DNA of 64,000 bases. Origin: Rhizophagus irregularis (Eukaryota; Glomeromycota; Glomeromycetes; Glomerales; Glomeraceae). Position numbers and translations under genes: made by a program. This document shows positions 22,691 to 35,885 of the stretch, one piece after another. The stretch lies in NCBI RefSeq assembly GCF_026210795.1, contig NC_089441.1, positions 4,030,001 to 4,094,000 of the forward strand. Reading direction: 5' to 3'. The notes beneath the pieces were generated by a model, which was given only the letters and a program-made list of their open reading frames with translations, made no database searches and had not been told where the DNA came from. Within the stretch, counting starts at the first letter, position 1; each line of letters opens with the position of its first letter.

Positions 22691-23690
22691 ACGAGTAATA
22701 GTATAAAAATATTTTTATCCTCAGTTACGAATTTCCAAATCTCTTCTACCTAATAAAGATTCTCCATAAATTCTATTTTTTAATAAAATAATTTCCCTCT
22801 GACTTACTAAAAGTACTATTAAGTATATTTACAATAACTCTTTTATCATCGTTATCTAGTCTACATTCCATACCAGAAGTTGATTGTCGTAAATTTTTCT
22901 TTGATCAATTATTTGAAATATTGATAATCTACCATCCGATAGTTATTACCGCATCATAAAAATCAGTTGAAATATTCGTAATATCTGGATATATTGTGGA
23001 ATTGATTTTAGGAAATGTTGATTCAATGTTTGTATTAAAATTAATCATTAAATGTATTATTAAAAAAAAAGGATAAAAAAGCATGATGCTAACAAACTCA
23101 AAATAAAAAAAAAATATAGGAATTAATTAAAGAAAAATGAATAGTTAAAAATATTGAACAAAAAGACAATGAATTAAAAAAAACGCATAAATATTTACCT
23201 AGATGGAGATCGAATTTTCCAAATTTATCCTGCTTGGATCTTCTAGATTTTTTTTTCACTTCTGATTCTCTATTTATCTTCTAGATTTTCTTTCTCCCCT
23301 GATTCTTTATTATCTTCTAGACTTTCTTTCTCTTCTGACTTTCTATTGTCTTCTAGACTTTCTTTCTCTTCTGATTCTCTATTGTATTCTAGTCTTTTTT
23401 ATCACCTAATTCTTTCGTGTCAAATAATAAACTAATCATAGGAATAATTATTTAATCAAAACCGTATATAAATGTTGTACATCATATCTAAACTGGATGA
23501 TTATATTTCTGACGCTATAAAGAACCTAACTGAGCCATTATCTTTAGTAAATTTCAATAGAAACTGTTTAACACACAAAGGGTGTAGCCATATAATAGAA
23601 CAATTATTGTTTATATTATATTCACAATAAGCGAAAACTACTGCTGATGTTTGATGACTCGGATGACTTTGACTTTGACTCATTTATATG
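22691..23690 (-). pseudogene. Relic of an unrecognised gene with 11-residue charged repeats
   Basis: Minus-strand pieces can be read from 23683: SHQTSAVVFAYCEYN, then LCVKQFLLKFTKDNGSVRFF to 23501. Four or five tandem copies of an 11-residue unit of type ESEEKESLEDN follow (23395-23225). Later come NISTDFYDAVITIG near 22960 and [14 protein letters not shown] near 22760. Stops and shifts lie between the pieces. It is not certain that all pieces belong to one gene. No family recognised. Confidence 0.35.
23225..23400. repeat. 33-bp tandem repeat, coding-like on the minus strand
   Basis: Units of about 33 bp built on CTTCTAGACTTTCTTTCTCT occur four to five times. The period is a multiple of three, and the minus-strand frame stays open over most units (E/K/S-rich). 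This suggests expansion within a former coding exon. Confidence 0.65.
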
Positions 23691-24554
23691 TTAAATCACA
23701 TGACCTGCAGTATCTAACACCTCAACAATTATTAAACAAATTATTCCACCAAGTTTATTGCTTTTAAATCAACCAGTTTTGTATTGAAATCATCAATTTT
23801 TTAAAATTCCTTTGATTATTTTCATTCAAATATAAGAATAGACATCACGCATTGATTCCATCTTTCTAATTACTAAATAGGATTAACGGAGAAACAATAT
23901 GAAAGTAATCCCATCAATTTAAAGAAATGGATTTGAAGCAAACTTTTTATAAAAATTGTGATGACTAATATCACAGTTGCTCGTAACGAAATTCTTGAAG
24001 GATCTAATTCATTGCATTGAACATCTGGATACATGGCAATTTGTCCAAAAGAGAGTTTTATATTCTCTTTTGAAACTATCTAGAAAATCTCATTTTAGTA
24101 AAGTAATCGAAGAGAAGTTTGCAATCGAACATAATTGGTTCCATATTTTGGATCAAATCTAAAATTAATTTTATTTAACAAAGGTAATTGGCAATGTAAT
24201 AAATCCTATGAAAAATTAATTAGAGAAAATGAAGGAGAATTTGAAAGAATTTGAAATAAATGATTGTAAGTTTTCATGGAAAATCATATACAGTACAAGA
24301 GAGAATAATTTAAAAAAATAGTTATTTTGAATTATATATTTTATTGATTCGAAGAGAATTATTGTCTGATAATTATTTAAACCAAAAGGCATGATCAAAA
24401 ATTATTAATCCGTAGAAAAGGTAAATTAAAATTATTTATTATGAAATTATTAATGTAAATTCTTAGCTGAATTTTTTTTATTTGAATAGAATAACAACTT
24501 CTATTAACGCAGATCACGATTTTTTGCATTTATAGATGTATAGGACAAATACAG
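23691..24554. other. Intergenic, weak coding traces
   Basis: The plus strand at 23977-24160 can be read as 61 codons (CIEHLDTWQFVQKRVLYSLL is typical) and the following 150 bases look like a continuation with shifts (NEGEFERI). It may be a relic, but I cannot assign it. This region is also the 3' flank of the CstF-64-like gene. Confidence 0.3.
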
Positions 24555-26500
24555 TTAAATTCTTCTAGCGTGAAGAAAAATTTGCTGTTGCTATTATTTT
24601 TATTATTAAATTTTGGTTAAATATTTTTCTTTAAAAAAAAATATATATTTACTTTTTTTATTTAACTTACCAAAGTTAAAATACGATTGCGTTGATCAGG
24701 AGGAAACATATCAATTTGTTGAGGTGTGAGATTAAGAAGTTGTAAAATAAGTGCCTAAAGAAATAACAATTTAAGCGATACATGTTTATTTATAATACTT
24801 AATTTATTAAGTTGTTTAAAATACTTACAGCATTTTGTTCTTGAATTTGCAATTCACCTAATTGAAATATGAAAATTCTTTATATTGTGATATTATTTGT
24901 TAAGTGTATATATATAAATAAAAAATATCTTACCCACAAAAGGGTTATTCAAGTTCGTTCCGACTGGCAAAGGTTGAATTGGTTGTATGGGCTGTTGAAT
25001 AGGCTGAGCAATAACATTTGGTGATGGTGTGAACATATTTTGATGTTGTAATTGAACTTGTTGTTGATATTGCTGTGATTGTTGTGAAAATTGTTGATAT
25101 TGCTGCTGCAGAATTTGTTGTTGTTGTTGAGATAATTGATATTGTTGTATTTGATGTTGTTTATAAATTTCTGGAGTAAGGTCTTGACAATTCATGTTTA
25201 TGGGAACTGTTGTTGTATTAGAAGTTCGTTCTGGTTGTTTTTCAGATACTATTTTCTATTAACGCAAATAAGAGATAAAAAATTATATATTTATGATATT
25301 CATGTATGTTTATAATAATGATAACAAATCAATTTTTAATTAACCTTTAAAATGTTCTCATCAACTAGATCAAGTTGAAACAAAATTCTAAATAAATCAT
25401 ATGCTAATAGAGGATTTTGTAATAATAATTCTCCAGCTTGATTTTCATTAGTAGATTGAGAATACAACTGGGGGAATAAAGATTTTTTTTTTTTAAATTC
25501 CACCGCCGATGGAGAGGTTAGAAAAAGAGGAAATTATAATTAATTAATTAATTAATTAATTAATTAACTAATTAATAATAATAATGATGATGATGATGAT
25601 GATTATAATAATAATAATAAATTTACTTGTAAAGTTAATAAAACATCAAGAAGTTGCTCTTCATTCATTCCGGATGATCTTGATGATGATGATGAACATT
25701 CAGATTTATCAGAATCAGAATTGGATGATTGTTGTAATAATTTCTGTTGTTGTTGAGAAAGTTGTTGGGCTGACGATTTAAAAGAAGGATTTAATCTATA
25801 AACTTCATTTGTTATTGTTGATGATTTATTATCAGCGTATCCAACTTTTAATTTTTGTCCTTCCATTTCTACATTATTTAAATTTCTTATAGCACTTGCA
25901 GAAGTAGCAGGATCTTTTTTTTTTTTAATTGATCGGTTTTTTTTTTAAAATAAAAATAGAAATAATAATTTATCAATATCTGATTATATTAATTCGCATG
26001 GTTAAAGATAAATTACCGTGATATTCGCAGTAACAATATCCTGTAGATCTTTTATTTTCTTTATCAAAAACAAGACTTAATAAAAAAATCGAGATCAAAT
26101 CATCAAAGTTAATCACTTAATAATAATTAATAATATCATATATAAATAAATATAAAAGAAAGAAATAAAAAAAAAATACACTAAAAAAAAAAAAAATTTC
26201 TGTAGAATTTCGTAAAAAAATTGTTTATATATATCGTAAAAAAAAATAAAATTTGTTTATACTGTATATTTTATAATAATAAAAAATTTTCAACAAACCG
26301 AAAAGATACTATAGGACCCACTTGTTGAAAAATTTCTTTCAACTTTGTTTCGCTCGTATCATAAGGTATATTTTCAACTAACTCAAATTATAATATTTAA
26401 AGTGAAAAAAAAAAAACGTCATAAGTGTTATTATTATTATTATATATTTTTTTAAAATAATCTTACCAAGAATTATATTACAATCATTTAATCCACTCAT
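24555..26500 (-). CDS. Cleavage stimulation factor subunit 2 (CstF-64 / Rna15-like)
   Basis: Nuclear RNA-binding subunit of the mRNA 3'-end cleavage and polyadenylation machinery; its RRM binds the U/GU-rich element downstream of the cleavage site. The model is complement(24555-24590, 24671-24754, 24829-24857, 24934-25255, 25345-25467, 25627-25913, 26017-26075, 26299-26377, 26467-26500), 350 residues, all introns GT-AG with consistent phase. Domains: an RRM at residues 8-85 with RNP2 (IILVENIP) and RNP1 (RSTGYCYCEY), and a Ser-rich linker. The hinge lies at about 140-195 (EEQLLDVLLTLQ and LLLQNPLLAYDLFRILFQL) and is where CstF-77 and symplekin bind in the family. A Gln-rich stretch spans about 215-275, and the C-terminal helical domain at about 310-340 contains LNLTPQQIDMFPPDQRNRIL. 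The last exon (QQQIFLHARRI) is less certain: unspliced reading would stop at 24662. Probably full length; shorter than animal CstF-64, as in fungi. Confidence 0.9.
25540..25620. repeat. Microsatellite (TTAA/ATTA)n and (GAT)n inside an intron
   Basis: A TAATTAATTAAT run is followed by ATGATGATGATG and TAATAATAATAA. It lies in the intron between exons 4 and 5 of the CstF-64-like gene and is likely to be length-variable. Confidence 0.85.
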
Positions 26501-27417
26501 TATTTACTTAAAAGTTTGAAATCAGGAAAGAGTTTAAAAAAAAATCATGGTTACATCTGTAAATACTTAATTTATACAAAAATTGATGAATAGATTTTTT
26601 AAAACACGAATAATTTATGAATAATATTGAAATTTATTGAAAATTTATAACGCGACGAATTCAAAGGTGTCATCGTTCCGGATGAAAAATTTAATCGAAT
26701 TATCGTGATCAATAATAATTAAAACACGAAATTTTATATATCAATCCTTTTCGATTTCATTTCTTTTACGTTTCTTTCAAAAAACTGTATTAAAAACACG
26801 TTATTTACCATTTTTTTAGTTTTGACTTCGGGATTATTTCTCCTGGAATGGATGGGATGGATAAAGTTTCATCTATTAATCCATAATCCATTCATCTATT
26901 TTATGATATTTGTGGCGGAATATTTTAGTTCCGTTTTAAATTTATTGTTCTTCTTATTTATATAATTCATTTAATAGTTTTAATGGTTTCCAATCAAAAA
27001 TTAATTTATTTATTCAATAGGAAGTGAAATTATGCCAATTAAAAAAAAAAATTTCCCGTGTTCATATATTCTTTTAGTACCAAAATAAGTGATAAATAAA
27101 TTAAATAAAAAATATTTATTCATAATATAATAATATGTCCCCTCCCCGAATTGCCCCAAAAAAATTTTTTATGTACATCACAACATGATTATATAATATA
27201 TTAAACACAAAAAAATTTTTTTCTAACCAATCATTCTCTTTCGATCTATTTCCTAATCTTCAAATATCGTCATCCTTTCTATTTTAAACTATGGATAAGC
27301 TATACATTGGGTTATTGTTAATAATATATAAAATATAAGGAAGGGATGAGATATTCGAAAATAAAAAAAAATGGTTAAAAATGATTTTTGATAAAATGTT
27401 ACAAATATAATAAAACT
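26501..27417. other. Intergenic with promoter of the CstF-64-like gene and 3' flank of the TBC gene
   Basis: Both neighbours are on the minus strand, so the transcript from 26500 must start in this region. A somewhat GC-richer patch at 26640-26700 (GCGACGAATTCAAAGGTGTC) is the most plausible core-promoter neighbourhood, but no TATA box or factor site can be named with confidence. Confidence 0.4.
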
Positions 27418-30400
27418 TTATTCTCCAACTAATTTAAATTCAATTCCATCAATCTTTAACTTATCAACACTTTTAGATTTCTTCATTAATCCCCTTCTTG
27501 TCTCTCTAATACTACCTGCAGCAGTAGCGGAAGCATCTGACCCTTCATTATTCTTTTCCATTGCGTTAGCTCTTTTAGTTAATCTTCTAATTGCACTACG
27601 CTTTAATCGAATTTTGAATGCTGTTTCTAATAATAAATCTGGCGTTAATAATTCATGTGGTATATGTAATAAAAATCCAAGTAACTCCGCATTTGTTGGA
27701 CAATTTTTAAGTAAATGTTCTTTTGTACAATCCAAAATAGCTAATCCAATCCTAAAAAATAATTTTACCCCTAAAAGCAGAAATAAGGTAAATAACCTAG
27801 CCTTTTTAAGTACATAAAATATTATGATTATGATATCAAACCTTCAAAATAAAATATATCCCAAACTCGTAAAACTGAAGCCCATGGTAAAGCCATAGTA
27901 AAAATTGTCATAAACCATTGAGTCATATACATAATTGGAACAACACCATTAGAGGCCTAAATTATTGATAAATAAATATTCATTATTATTCCTTTTTCCC
28001 GAAAACCATTTTTTTTTTTAAAAAAAAAAAAATTCAAATTTGATATAATTACCAAATGTTGTGCCAACCTGGAATCATGCTCAAATAACAATTTTTCAAA
28101 AACTATCGAATCAATTTTAACTTGAGATAAGGTTGGAGTGAAATATCCGACCATATATTCTTCAATAGTTGCAACAAGCAACCAAAAAGAATCTTCAGCT
28201 GGCATCTGCATCAACATCATACCAACTAAACGTCCCATTCCTTGGCAATATCCTACTGCTTGATTGTAATGAGCATAAGCTTTTAAGACATTATGAAGAT
28301 CATCTTGCCTAGATAATATAAATTTGTAAGAGAGAGAGAGAGTGAAAGGCAAGGAAGGGAGAAAATTGTTTTAACATACCCAAAACTAGACTCTCCAAGA
28401 AAATGAATATGATCTGGATAGCACCGATTAATGTCTCTTTCAATATCATCATAAATAGGAAGTCTTTCTCTATTTCGTAAATCCTTTAATTAATAAAGTA
28501 AATTTAATAACGTTTCAATAACTAAAAGAATGAAATTAAGAAGTGATTAATTACATCAAAAACTCCAGGTTTCCTGTATCTGTCCGCACAAGCCATAAAT
28601 TGCCACGCTTTACCACGAACTGATTCTGGAATTCCACTACGAACCAGTTTCTTGATCTTTAAAATGAAAAATATTTCACAATAAGAAAAAAAAATGATAT
28701 AGGAATTTTTAAAAAAAATTAGGTTGTACCTTTCTAGAGTCTCTGGACAAAACAGGATCCATGCTTCCAAGGAGAGCGACCCATTTCGCTTCACGTTCAC
28801 GATATAACCGGATTGTACGCGTAGTTTTCTCTTCTGCGCCCGGCGCTTGAATACTAAAATAAATAAATATTAATAAAAAATTTCCGACTCAAAAAATAAA
28901 TTTACATATTTATGTTGAGATACAAACATTCTTTGAATTCTATCAGCTCCTGGAGGAATATCCTCTTCGGCAATGTCATAAACGAACCCATATTCATCAA
29001 TCGCAAGAATTTGATCCTTTTTCTTGTTAGCAGATCTACTAGGCTGTGATGCTTCAGATTCACAATCATCCTTTACTTCAATTTTATTTTCATATTCATC
29101 TTCAGAACTAATGTCTTCGCTTTCATTTGCGCTCAGCTGTTCCGAAGGTGTATCGGGTGTATCAGATCTAAAATAATCAACTCTAAGAGTAGGAGCTTCT
29201 GCAGGTTTTGATGGATCAGATGATGATGATGATGATGATGATGATTTTGCTGAATTATTACGAAATGATCTATACGAAATTAAGGATTCTTCTTGGTCAA
29301 GATCACTATCATCCAAATCGCTATCTTCAATTGTAATTTTAGGGGTTATTATAACAGGTGTCGGAGCTGGAGTATTTGCAGCAGTTACACGACCTTCATA
29401 ATTCAAATTATTATTAGGAATGTTCCTAGGAGCGAAACGTGGTGAAGGTAAAGGTGTAGTTGATGGTGAATCCTGATTATTTAAAACAACATTTTCTTCT
29501 TGAAGAACTTTTATTTGTGGCATTTTTGGTGAAGGTAAAGGTGTAGTTGAAGGTGAATAATGACCAATTACAGATTTTTGATTAATGCCTTTATTGATTC
29601 CCATCGAATATTTTTGTGAATTTTGACCATTAACTTTATTAGGATAACCATTATAAGATTGTTTCATACCAGGAGATGAACGAGGTTGTAAACTTAATGG
29701 AATACTTTTACCATTAACCGTAAAAGTTTCATTAAATGCTTGATCGCGTGGCTTGTATTGAAAAGGATTTGGTGTAATTGAAGTTGGTGAATCAAATGTC
29801 TGAGAATGTCTTTTATTATATAAAGATTTTGGTGATGATATAGGGGAACTTGATGGTGAATCATAAGAACGATTAATGTTTGGAATGCTTCTTGAACGAC
29901 GGTGTTCATTTCGCTGTAGATTTGATGTTTCTATACGACGAGGAACTGAAGCATTTGATATTCCTGGAATTTGGCGACCTTTTGGTTCATTAACCATACT
30001 ACGACCTCGAGGTCTTCCTATTGGAGAATTTTGCAAGTTATTTTGTCTATTGTCTGGTACTGCTGAAGTAGAATTTTGACGTTCTCTAGTAACTATTTGA
30101 TCATTATTCCTTGAAAATGATGGATCACTATATTTAATTTGATTTTGACTATTTACCGGAGATTGTTGGGGAGGTAAATTTTTGGGATTAGCATTTATGA
30201 TTTGATCATTCTGTTGATTTGAATTTACTTCTTCATGGCTTATAGATATTATTGGAACAGTATTATTTCGACGTTGTGGTATGATAGGTTCTGGATTGGA
30301 TTGTAACTGTGGCATTGTATTTAGTTTACGAGGTGACACTGGTGTAGAACGTCCGGATGCTATAGATGATGACCGTCGTGATGGAATAATTATTTTAACA

Positions 30401-31195
30401 TCTTCACTAGGATCTGGTATTATATTAATTATAGGCTGTGATTGTGATTTATTTTCTATATCTAAATTTTTTTTTTTTTAATTAAAAAATTTAAATTAAT
30501 TAAAATTTCATTTAGAAAAAGATTTATTTATTTTCTTGAATTATAATTAAATATTAAACATACCTAAAAATCCTAAATTTTTATCTACAGAATCTGAAGA
30601 TTGAATAGAATTTGACTTTTTGGGGGAGCTTTGATCATAATTATTTTCAGATGATGAACTTTGACTTGGTGGTGATATATTTTTTTCTGATTTCATTGAT
30701 TTAGGATTTTTTAAAGATCCGTTAAATTTAACCGTTTTACCTTTAAATGTCCCTATAACCCCTTCACAATATCCCTAATTAAAATGGTACATATAAATCA
30801 AAAAAAAAATTGTTTCTTTAATGAAAATATGAATATTTAAGAAACTTACAAGATATATATCATCTTTAATATGTTTCAAGACAGTTATAACTTCTCCTAT
30901 AAAAATGTCAAGATATATTATTAATAATTAGATATGATTAAAGATTTTTTAAAAAGTAGCTTTTTTAAACATAATTAATGAGATTTTACCAGTATAAAAC
31001 ATTAAATCTGCTTCAGACTTTGCACTTATATCTTGACTAGCTACACATGTTCCAATACCGCCTATAATCAAGAGCATTTATTTATTTTTTTTATTTTTAA
31101 GAAATGATAAAAAAATGCAAAATTAATTTAATATAAAAACCTTTTTCGGCAAATTCAACTAATTTTTTAAGTTTAGATGAATCTTTTGTTATCAT
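27418..31195 (-). CDS. SH3 and TBC domain Rab GTPase-activating protein
   Basis: Stimulates GTP hydrolysis by a Rab-family GTPase, so it acts on membranes in vesicle traffic; the substrate cannot be told. Exons on the minus strand: 31195-31141, 31061-30990, 30896-30850, 30774-30564, 30461-28906, exon 6 to 28730, 28656-28555, 28483-28380, 28308-28053, 27956-27842, 27770-27418; about 990 residues. An SH3 domain covers residues 20-75 ([20 protein letters not shown], then YCEGVIGTF). A 500-residue Ser/Pro/Asn-rich linker follows, with PSTTPLPSP repeats and acidic patches. The TBC domain begins near residue 690 ([13 protein letters not shown]). It has the arginine finger in [10 protein letters not shown], the glutamine finger in YCQGMGRL, and the late motif [15 protein letters not shown]. 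The last 100 residues are basic. All exon phases agree except exon 5 to 6: the first acceptor after that intron (28853) gives the wrong phase, and an in-phase AG lies 25 bases on (28828). Confidence 0.9.
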
Positions 31196-34100
31196 ATTTC
31201 AACAGAGGGGATTTTTTTAGTGGTTATATACACTTCTTTTAAATGAAGAATTTTTGAGGGACAATATTTGACAAAGTATTTTCCTTTAAATTTATTTAAC
31301 TTATTAATTAAAATGGGAGGGAGAAATTTTTTTACAAGCGATTTTATTTTTTCGTTTACTGTAAACGTTAGTGAAAAAGTTTTAGAAAACGATAAAATAA
31401 AAAAAAGAGGGAGGGTGGAGAACTAATTAAGAAATAGGAAAAGTTTGAAGTTTAAAATGAGTTAAGTAATTTTTGTTATTAGTACCTATAAAAGAGGGTT
31501 AATTAAACTTTTCGTAAGGAGAGAATTTTGTTGAAATATGAAAGAACATGAAAATAGCCTTTTCTAAAATTACAAATAAAGTTGAATTATGGTTCCATGC
31601 TTATATGTATTGTTAATGTGGTGTCACGAATCACGGCTCCAGAAATTTTTTTTTTTCATATTTGATCGGAAACGTTACCAAACAAGAAGAATGAATTACT
31701 TACTGTTCTAGGTCTAGAGGACAAGCGGCACCTTTCTCAAAGGAGAATTTTAATAGGCTGAGGATTTATTTTTTTGTGTTACACTTAAATGATGTCCAAT
31801 TTTGGCATTGTAATAAATATTTTATAGTGAAGAATTCGGCCGTTACCATTAAAATTATCATAAAAAGTAAATATAGTCTAGAAATATCCTTAAAGAAAGA
31901 AACTATTTCTTGTATGATAAGTTAGTTTAATGTGGCAAAGATTTAGGAGATTTTTTAGCATTCATAGTAATACTTGAGTAAATATTATTGGATACAAATA
32001 TACAAAAATACATGAAAACAGACGAAAACACACGAAATCCACGAAATCCACGTGTAAAAATTCATATCACATGGAATCTAAAGAATTATCCATTACAATT
32101 AATCATTTTAAATTACGAATTAAAATTAATCTTTTTGTCAAAAAGTTTCACCAACAAATATTTGAGAAATTAAGATTTTCTTTGCTTTTTTTGCATACAA
32201 AAATTACTATTTCGGGCTTATAATGGGTTCCATCCATTTTGGAGATCAATATTTTACTACACGTGATACATTTCTGCGCCGTAATAATCTTTGAATTATT
32301 ATGTAATGATATGTTGCTTACCATAAAAGAACATAATAAAAAAGATCCACGGAATAAATAAAATTTTATTTACAACAAATAACGAAAATTTTTCTCCTGC
32401 ACAAATGATCAAAATTCGGAAATAATGGTAATGCAAAATAGTTGTAATAATCCTCTTTCCGTCTGCCCGAAAGATGATACACGGCATACAATAATACCGT
32501 ACAATCAATTTTATATATTAACTATAAATAGAATTTACTGCGGAATCAGAAATTTACTAAATAAAATGATATTCTCTTTATTGACAGGGGATCGACCAAG
32601 ATCTGACCCAGCAAAGATCCGACCAACCACTTTAGTCGAATGATTTTCTTTTATTACGCTCATATTCTCACATGCAAAAAGATTATTGTTGTTTCAGCTT
32701 AATTGAATTAAAATGAAAACATGTGATTAATCCATCTAGTTTTTCTTCAAAATACATTAAAAATTAGGGATGTTGAATTGTATCCTTAAACTGAGATTTA
32801 TTCATCGGGTTGTTTTTAGACTTTTTTTTGGCATGAGCTGAGCTTCAATTATGTTTCAAAAAGTAATTTATTAGTTTTAAGAATGTTTAATTTAAATCTT
32901 TTTTAATCTACCAAATTGGTTCATTCATTCTTTATAATTAATCCTAATTTAGTGTTTAACTAATACATTAAGCTCACACAATAGTTTAGCTTGTTTTAAG
33001 CTTAAATTCATATTAAGCTTCGCGTTGAACCGTTTAGGTAATCGAATTTAACATGGGGATCACCAGATCATCTTGATAGTTTCGCTGATTGACAGCTAAT
33101 CTTAATTATGTAATTGATATGTATGTAATTATTATTATAATCAAATAACAAATTGGCATTTCTTATGATGATTTACTAGTGTCATAATTCTAACAAATAA
33201 TTTTGCATTTATCAAAATTAACGTTTATGCAAAAATTTTATTATTACATTATATATAGACAATCGTTTCGTCTCCTAGCGTCAATTAATAGGATTATATA
33301 AGCCAATTAAATTAATGTATGAAATAGAAAGATTTTCTGCCACTTACAGATCAGTGATTGTTAAGAGATGTTAACATGGATAAGACATGGCGATGAAGAT
33401 CTACAGTAATTAAATTACAAATTATGCGGTACAAATGTAAGTCCAGCAATATGGTTGGGTATATCGTATACAATATGTTGCAATAATTATGCTTATAATA
33501 ATAATTTAATTAAATAATTATTCACAAATTTAGATCCAATATCGTGAACAATTATGTATTTATATTAATATATTTTATTATCATATTTTTCAAACTGCAA
33601 TATAATAAGAAAAATATAAATTTTATCCGTTTTTAACTTGCATTAGTTTTTTAACCAATAATAATAATTTCAGTTTTAATAAAAATAAATATATTTTTCT
33701 AAAAATAATAATATCCTTTTTTTGCTAGTTTTACTACAAAATCCCGACAAATCATTATACCGACATCCTGACAATTTTATAAAATTTACCACATTTAAAC
33801 TAAATATTACATATTGCAACAAATTATTTTGTTAGAACACACATCTCGGGATTTTGGATTGTCGAGATTTGGATTGTTAAAAAAATTTGTTGTCGATCTT
33901 ATGTTAGTCGTGCAAGTGACTGTGAGATTTTGATCGGATACCGATAAATATATAATACTTATATAGTTATATTAATATTTAATTATTATACCGGAAAAAT
34001 ATTTAATTATTATTATATAATATTTATTAATCAACTAATATTATTATAAAAAATAATATCTTTATTACAATAAATTGAAAAAATTTTAATTTTAAAAAAA

Positions 34101-35524
34101 AATGATAATATCCACTAGTATTTAAAATTATATTATACAATTTCATAAAAATTATAACCTAAAAAAAAAAATTTTAAAAACTTATAAAAATATATGCAAA
34201 GTATATTAATTGATTAAATATTGTATATTGGAATATAATTATTATAATATTAATATGAAGTAAAAAATTTTACCTTGATTTTATATTATATTTATAAAAA
34301 TTTTTTTATATAATAAACTTTTAAATTAAACCTTTTTTTTAATATATATTATAAATTTATATATTATATAACTTTTAAAGTATAATTTATTACTTTAATC
34401 AAATATACACTCTTTTATAAACAAATAAATTGCTTTTTTTATATTTAAATAAATAAAAAAATTTTATTTAAATTTACAAAATAAAATAATAAAAATATTT
34501 TATAAATTATAAATTTACAATTATTTGATTTATTTTATTATAATAAATCACTAAATAATAGTAAAATATTTTTCTACAATTAATATTAATAATTTCAAAT
34601 AAATTTTTTTTTTAAAAAAAATTTAATATTTAAAAAGTTAAAATTTAAAGCAAAATTAATTAATAAAAACAATTTAAATTTTTACAGTAAAAAGATAAAC
34701 AGAAATGACATCATTTCTTAAGGAAAGAAGAAGGGTTAAAACCATAACAATGTTACATATTTTCCATTTTTAGACACTTGTAGTTAGTATAATTCTGGCC
34801 AGAATTATGTTTTAATTTTGCATTTTTTAAAATAAATAATGATATAAAAAGGAAAATCAAAAATCCTAAAATTTAAATTTCATTATTTCTCTAAATTTTA
34901 ATTATTTAATAACTTTTATAATACTTTAATACCTCCTTAAATACATATATTTTAAAATTGGTTACTTAAAAAGAATATATATTTAAAAAATGAAAAAAGT
35001 ATTATTGTAATTTTAATTTTTTTAAATATTTAAAATAAAAGTTTTGCTAATTTTAGTTACCTCTAAGTTAAATAACTTGAATTAAAACACTTTTCTAAAA
35101 ATTTATATTTTATAGTTTATGTAATTTTTTGCCAATCATTTTTTTTGAAATTTTTCAAAAAATAAATTATTTATATATTATTATTTATTTTACTTTATAT
35201 AAATTTAAGCATTATGAAGCATAATAACCAAGTTTTCTTATATTTTTAGCAATATCCGTCCCTTTAACTATAATTTACATTTTTTTTTGAAAATTAAGCA
35301 AAATTATATAACATATGGGCTGATTTGTCTACCTTTAATTAAAATATTGATTTTATTACATTTTTATTATACAAAATACTATATAATATACAGTAAATTG
35401 GAAATGAGTATTAAAAAATTTTTATTTAATGTTATTATACTATAATTTGGTAAATATTTCTTTTAAATTAATATAATTCTTAGCACTTACTATATATGTT
35501 AAAAATTTATATCTTAACTTAAAA
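31196..35524. other. 4.3-kb gene-free stretch
   Basis: 31196-31700 is the 5' flank and promoter region of the TBC gene. Beyond it, frames are short and lack protein-like composition. A plus-strand frame at 31988-32173 (NPRNPRVKIHITWNL) has no match in my memory. 33600-35500 is extreme AT filler. No RNA gene or clean repeat pair is seen. Confidence 0.55.
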
Positions 35525-35835
35525 CGTAAATATCTTCAGATCCAGTGATCCAATTGGCAAGCTCTTTTTTCGTTCATATAGACCAGATCAAAGGCTTTCC
35601 AAAGAGCCTAAATTTATAAAAAATGGATTAGTGGATCCCAAGATATTTGCATTTAAGCATGTTAAAAAGTTCGTACCTCAACTTTAAATGTAAATATCTC
35701 CGGATCTAATGATTCAATCGGCGAGCTCTTTTTTCGCCTATAAAGTCCAGAACAAGAGCTTTCCAACGAGCCTAAAATTATAGAAAACGGATTAGTGAAT
35801 CTTGATATATTTACGTTTAAAGATGGTAATACAAA
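35525..35835. repeat. Two diverged hairpin cassettes in tandem
   Basis: Copy 1 (35525-35655) has AAATATCTTCAGATCCAGTG at one end and ATTAGTGGATCCCAAGATAT at the other. Copy 2 (35680-35835) has AAATATCTCCGGATCTAATG and ATTAGTGAATCTTGATATAT. Both share GGCGAGCTCTTTTTTCG-type and GAGCTTTCCAACGAGCC-type interiors and are about 155 bp apart. They are diverged relatives of the cassettes inside the elements at 16414-19401. Confidence 0.7.
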
Positions 35836-35885
35836 CTCTGACATAAAATAATTATTTTTATTGTTTGAAAATATTTATTATGATA

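Noticed and set aside
25584-25781. Poly-Met/Ile frame opposite the CstF-64-like gene
   Set aside because: It is the antisense reading of an ATG/ATA microsatellite and of exon 4.
30281-30481. Plus-strand frames opposite the TBC gene (also 29876-30079, 27614-27817)
   Set aside because: They are antisense shadows of exons with clear SH3/TBC coding on the minus strand.
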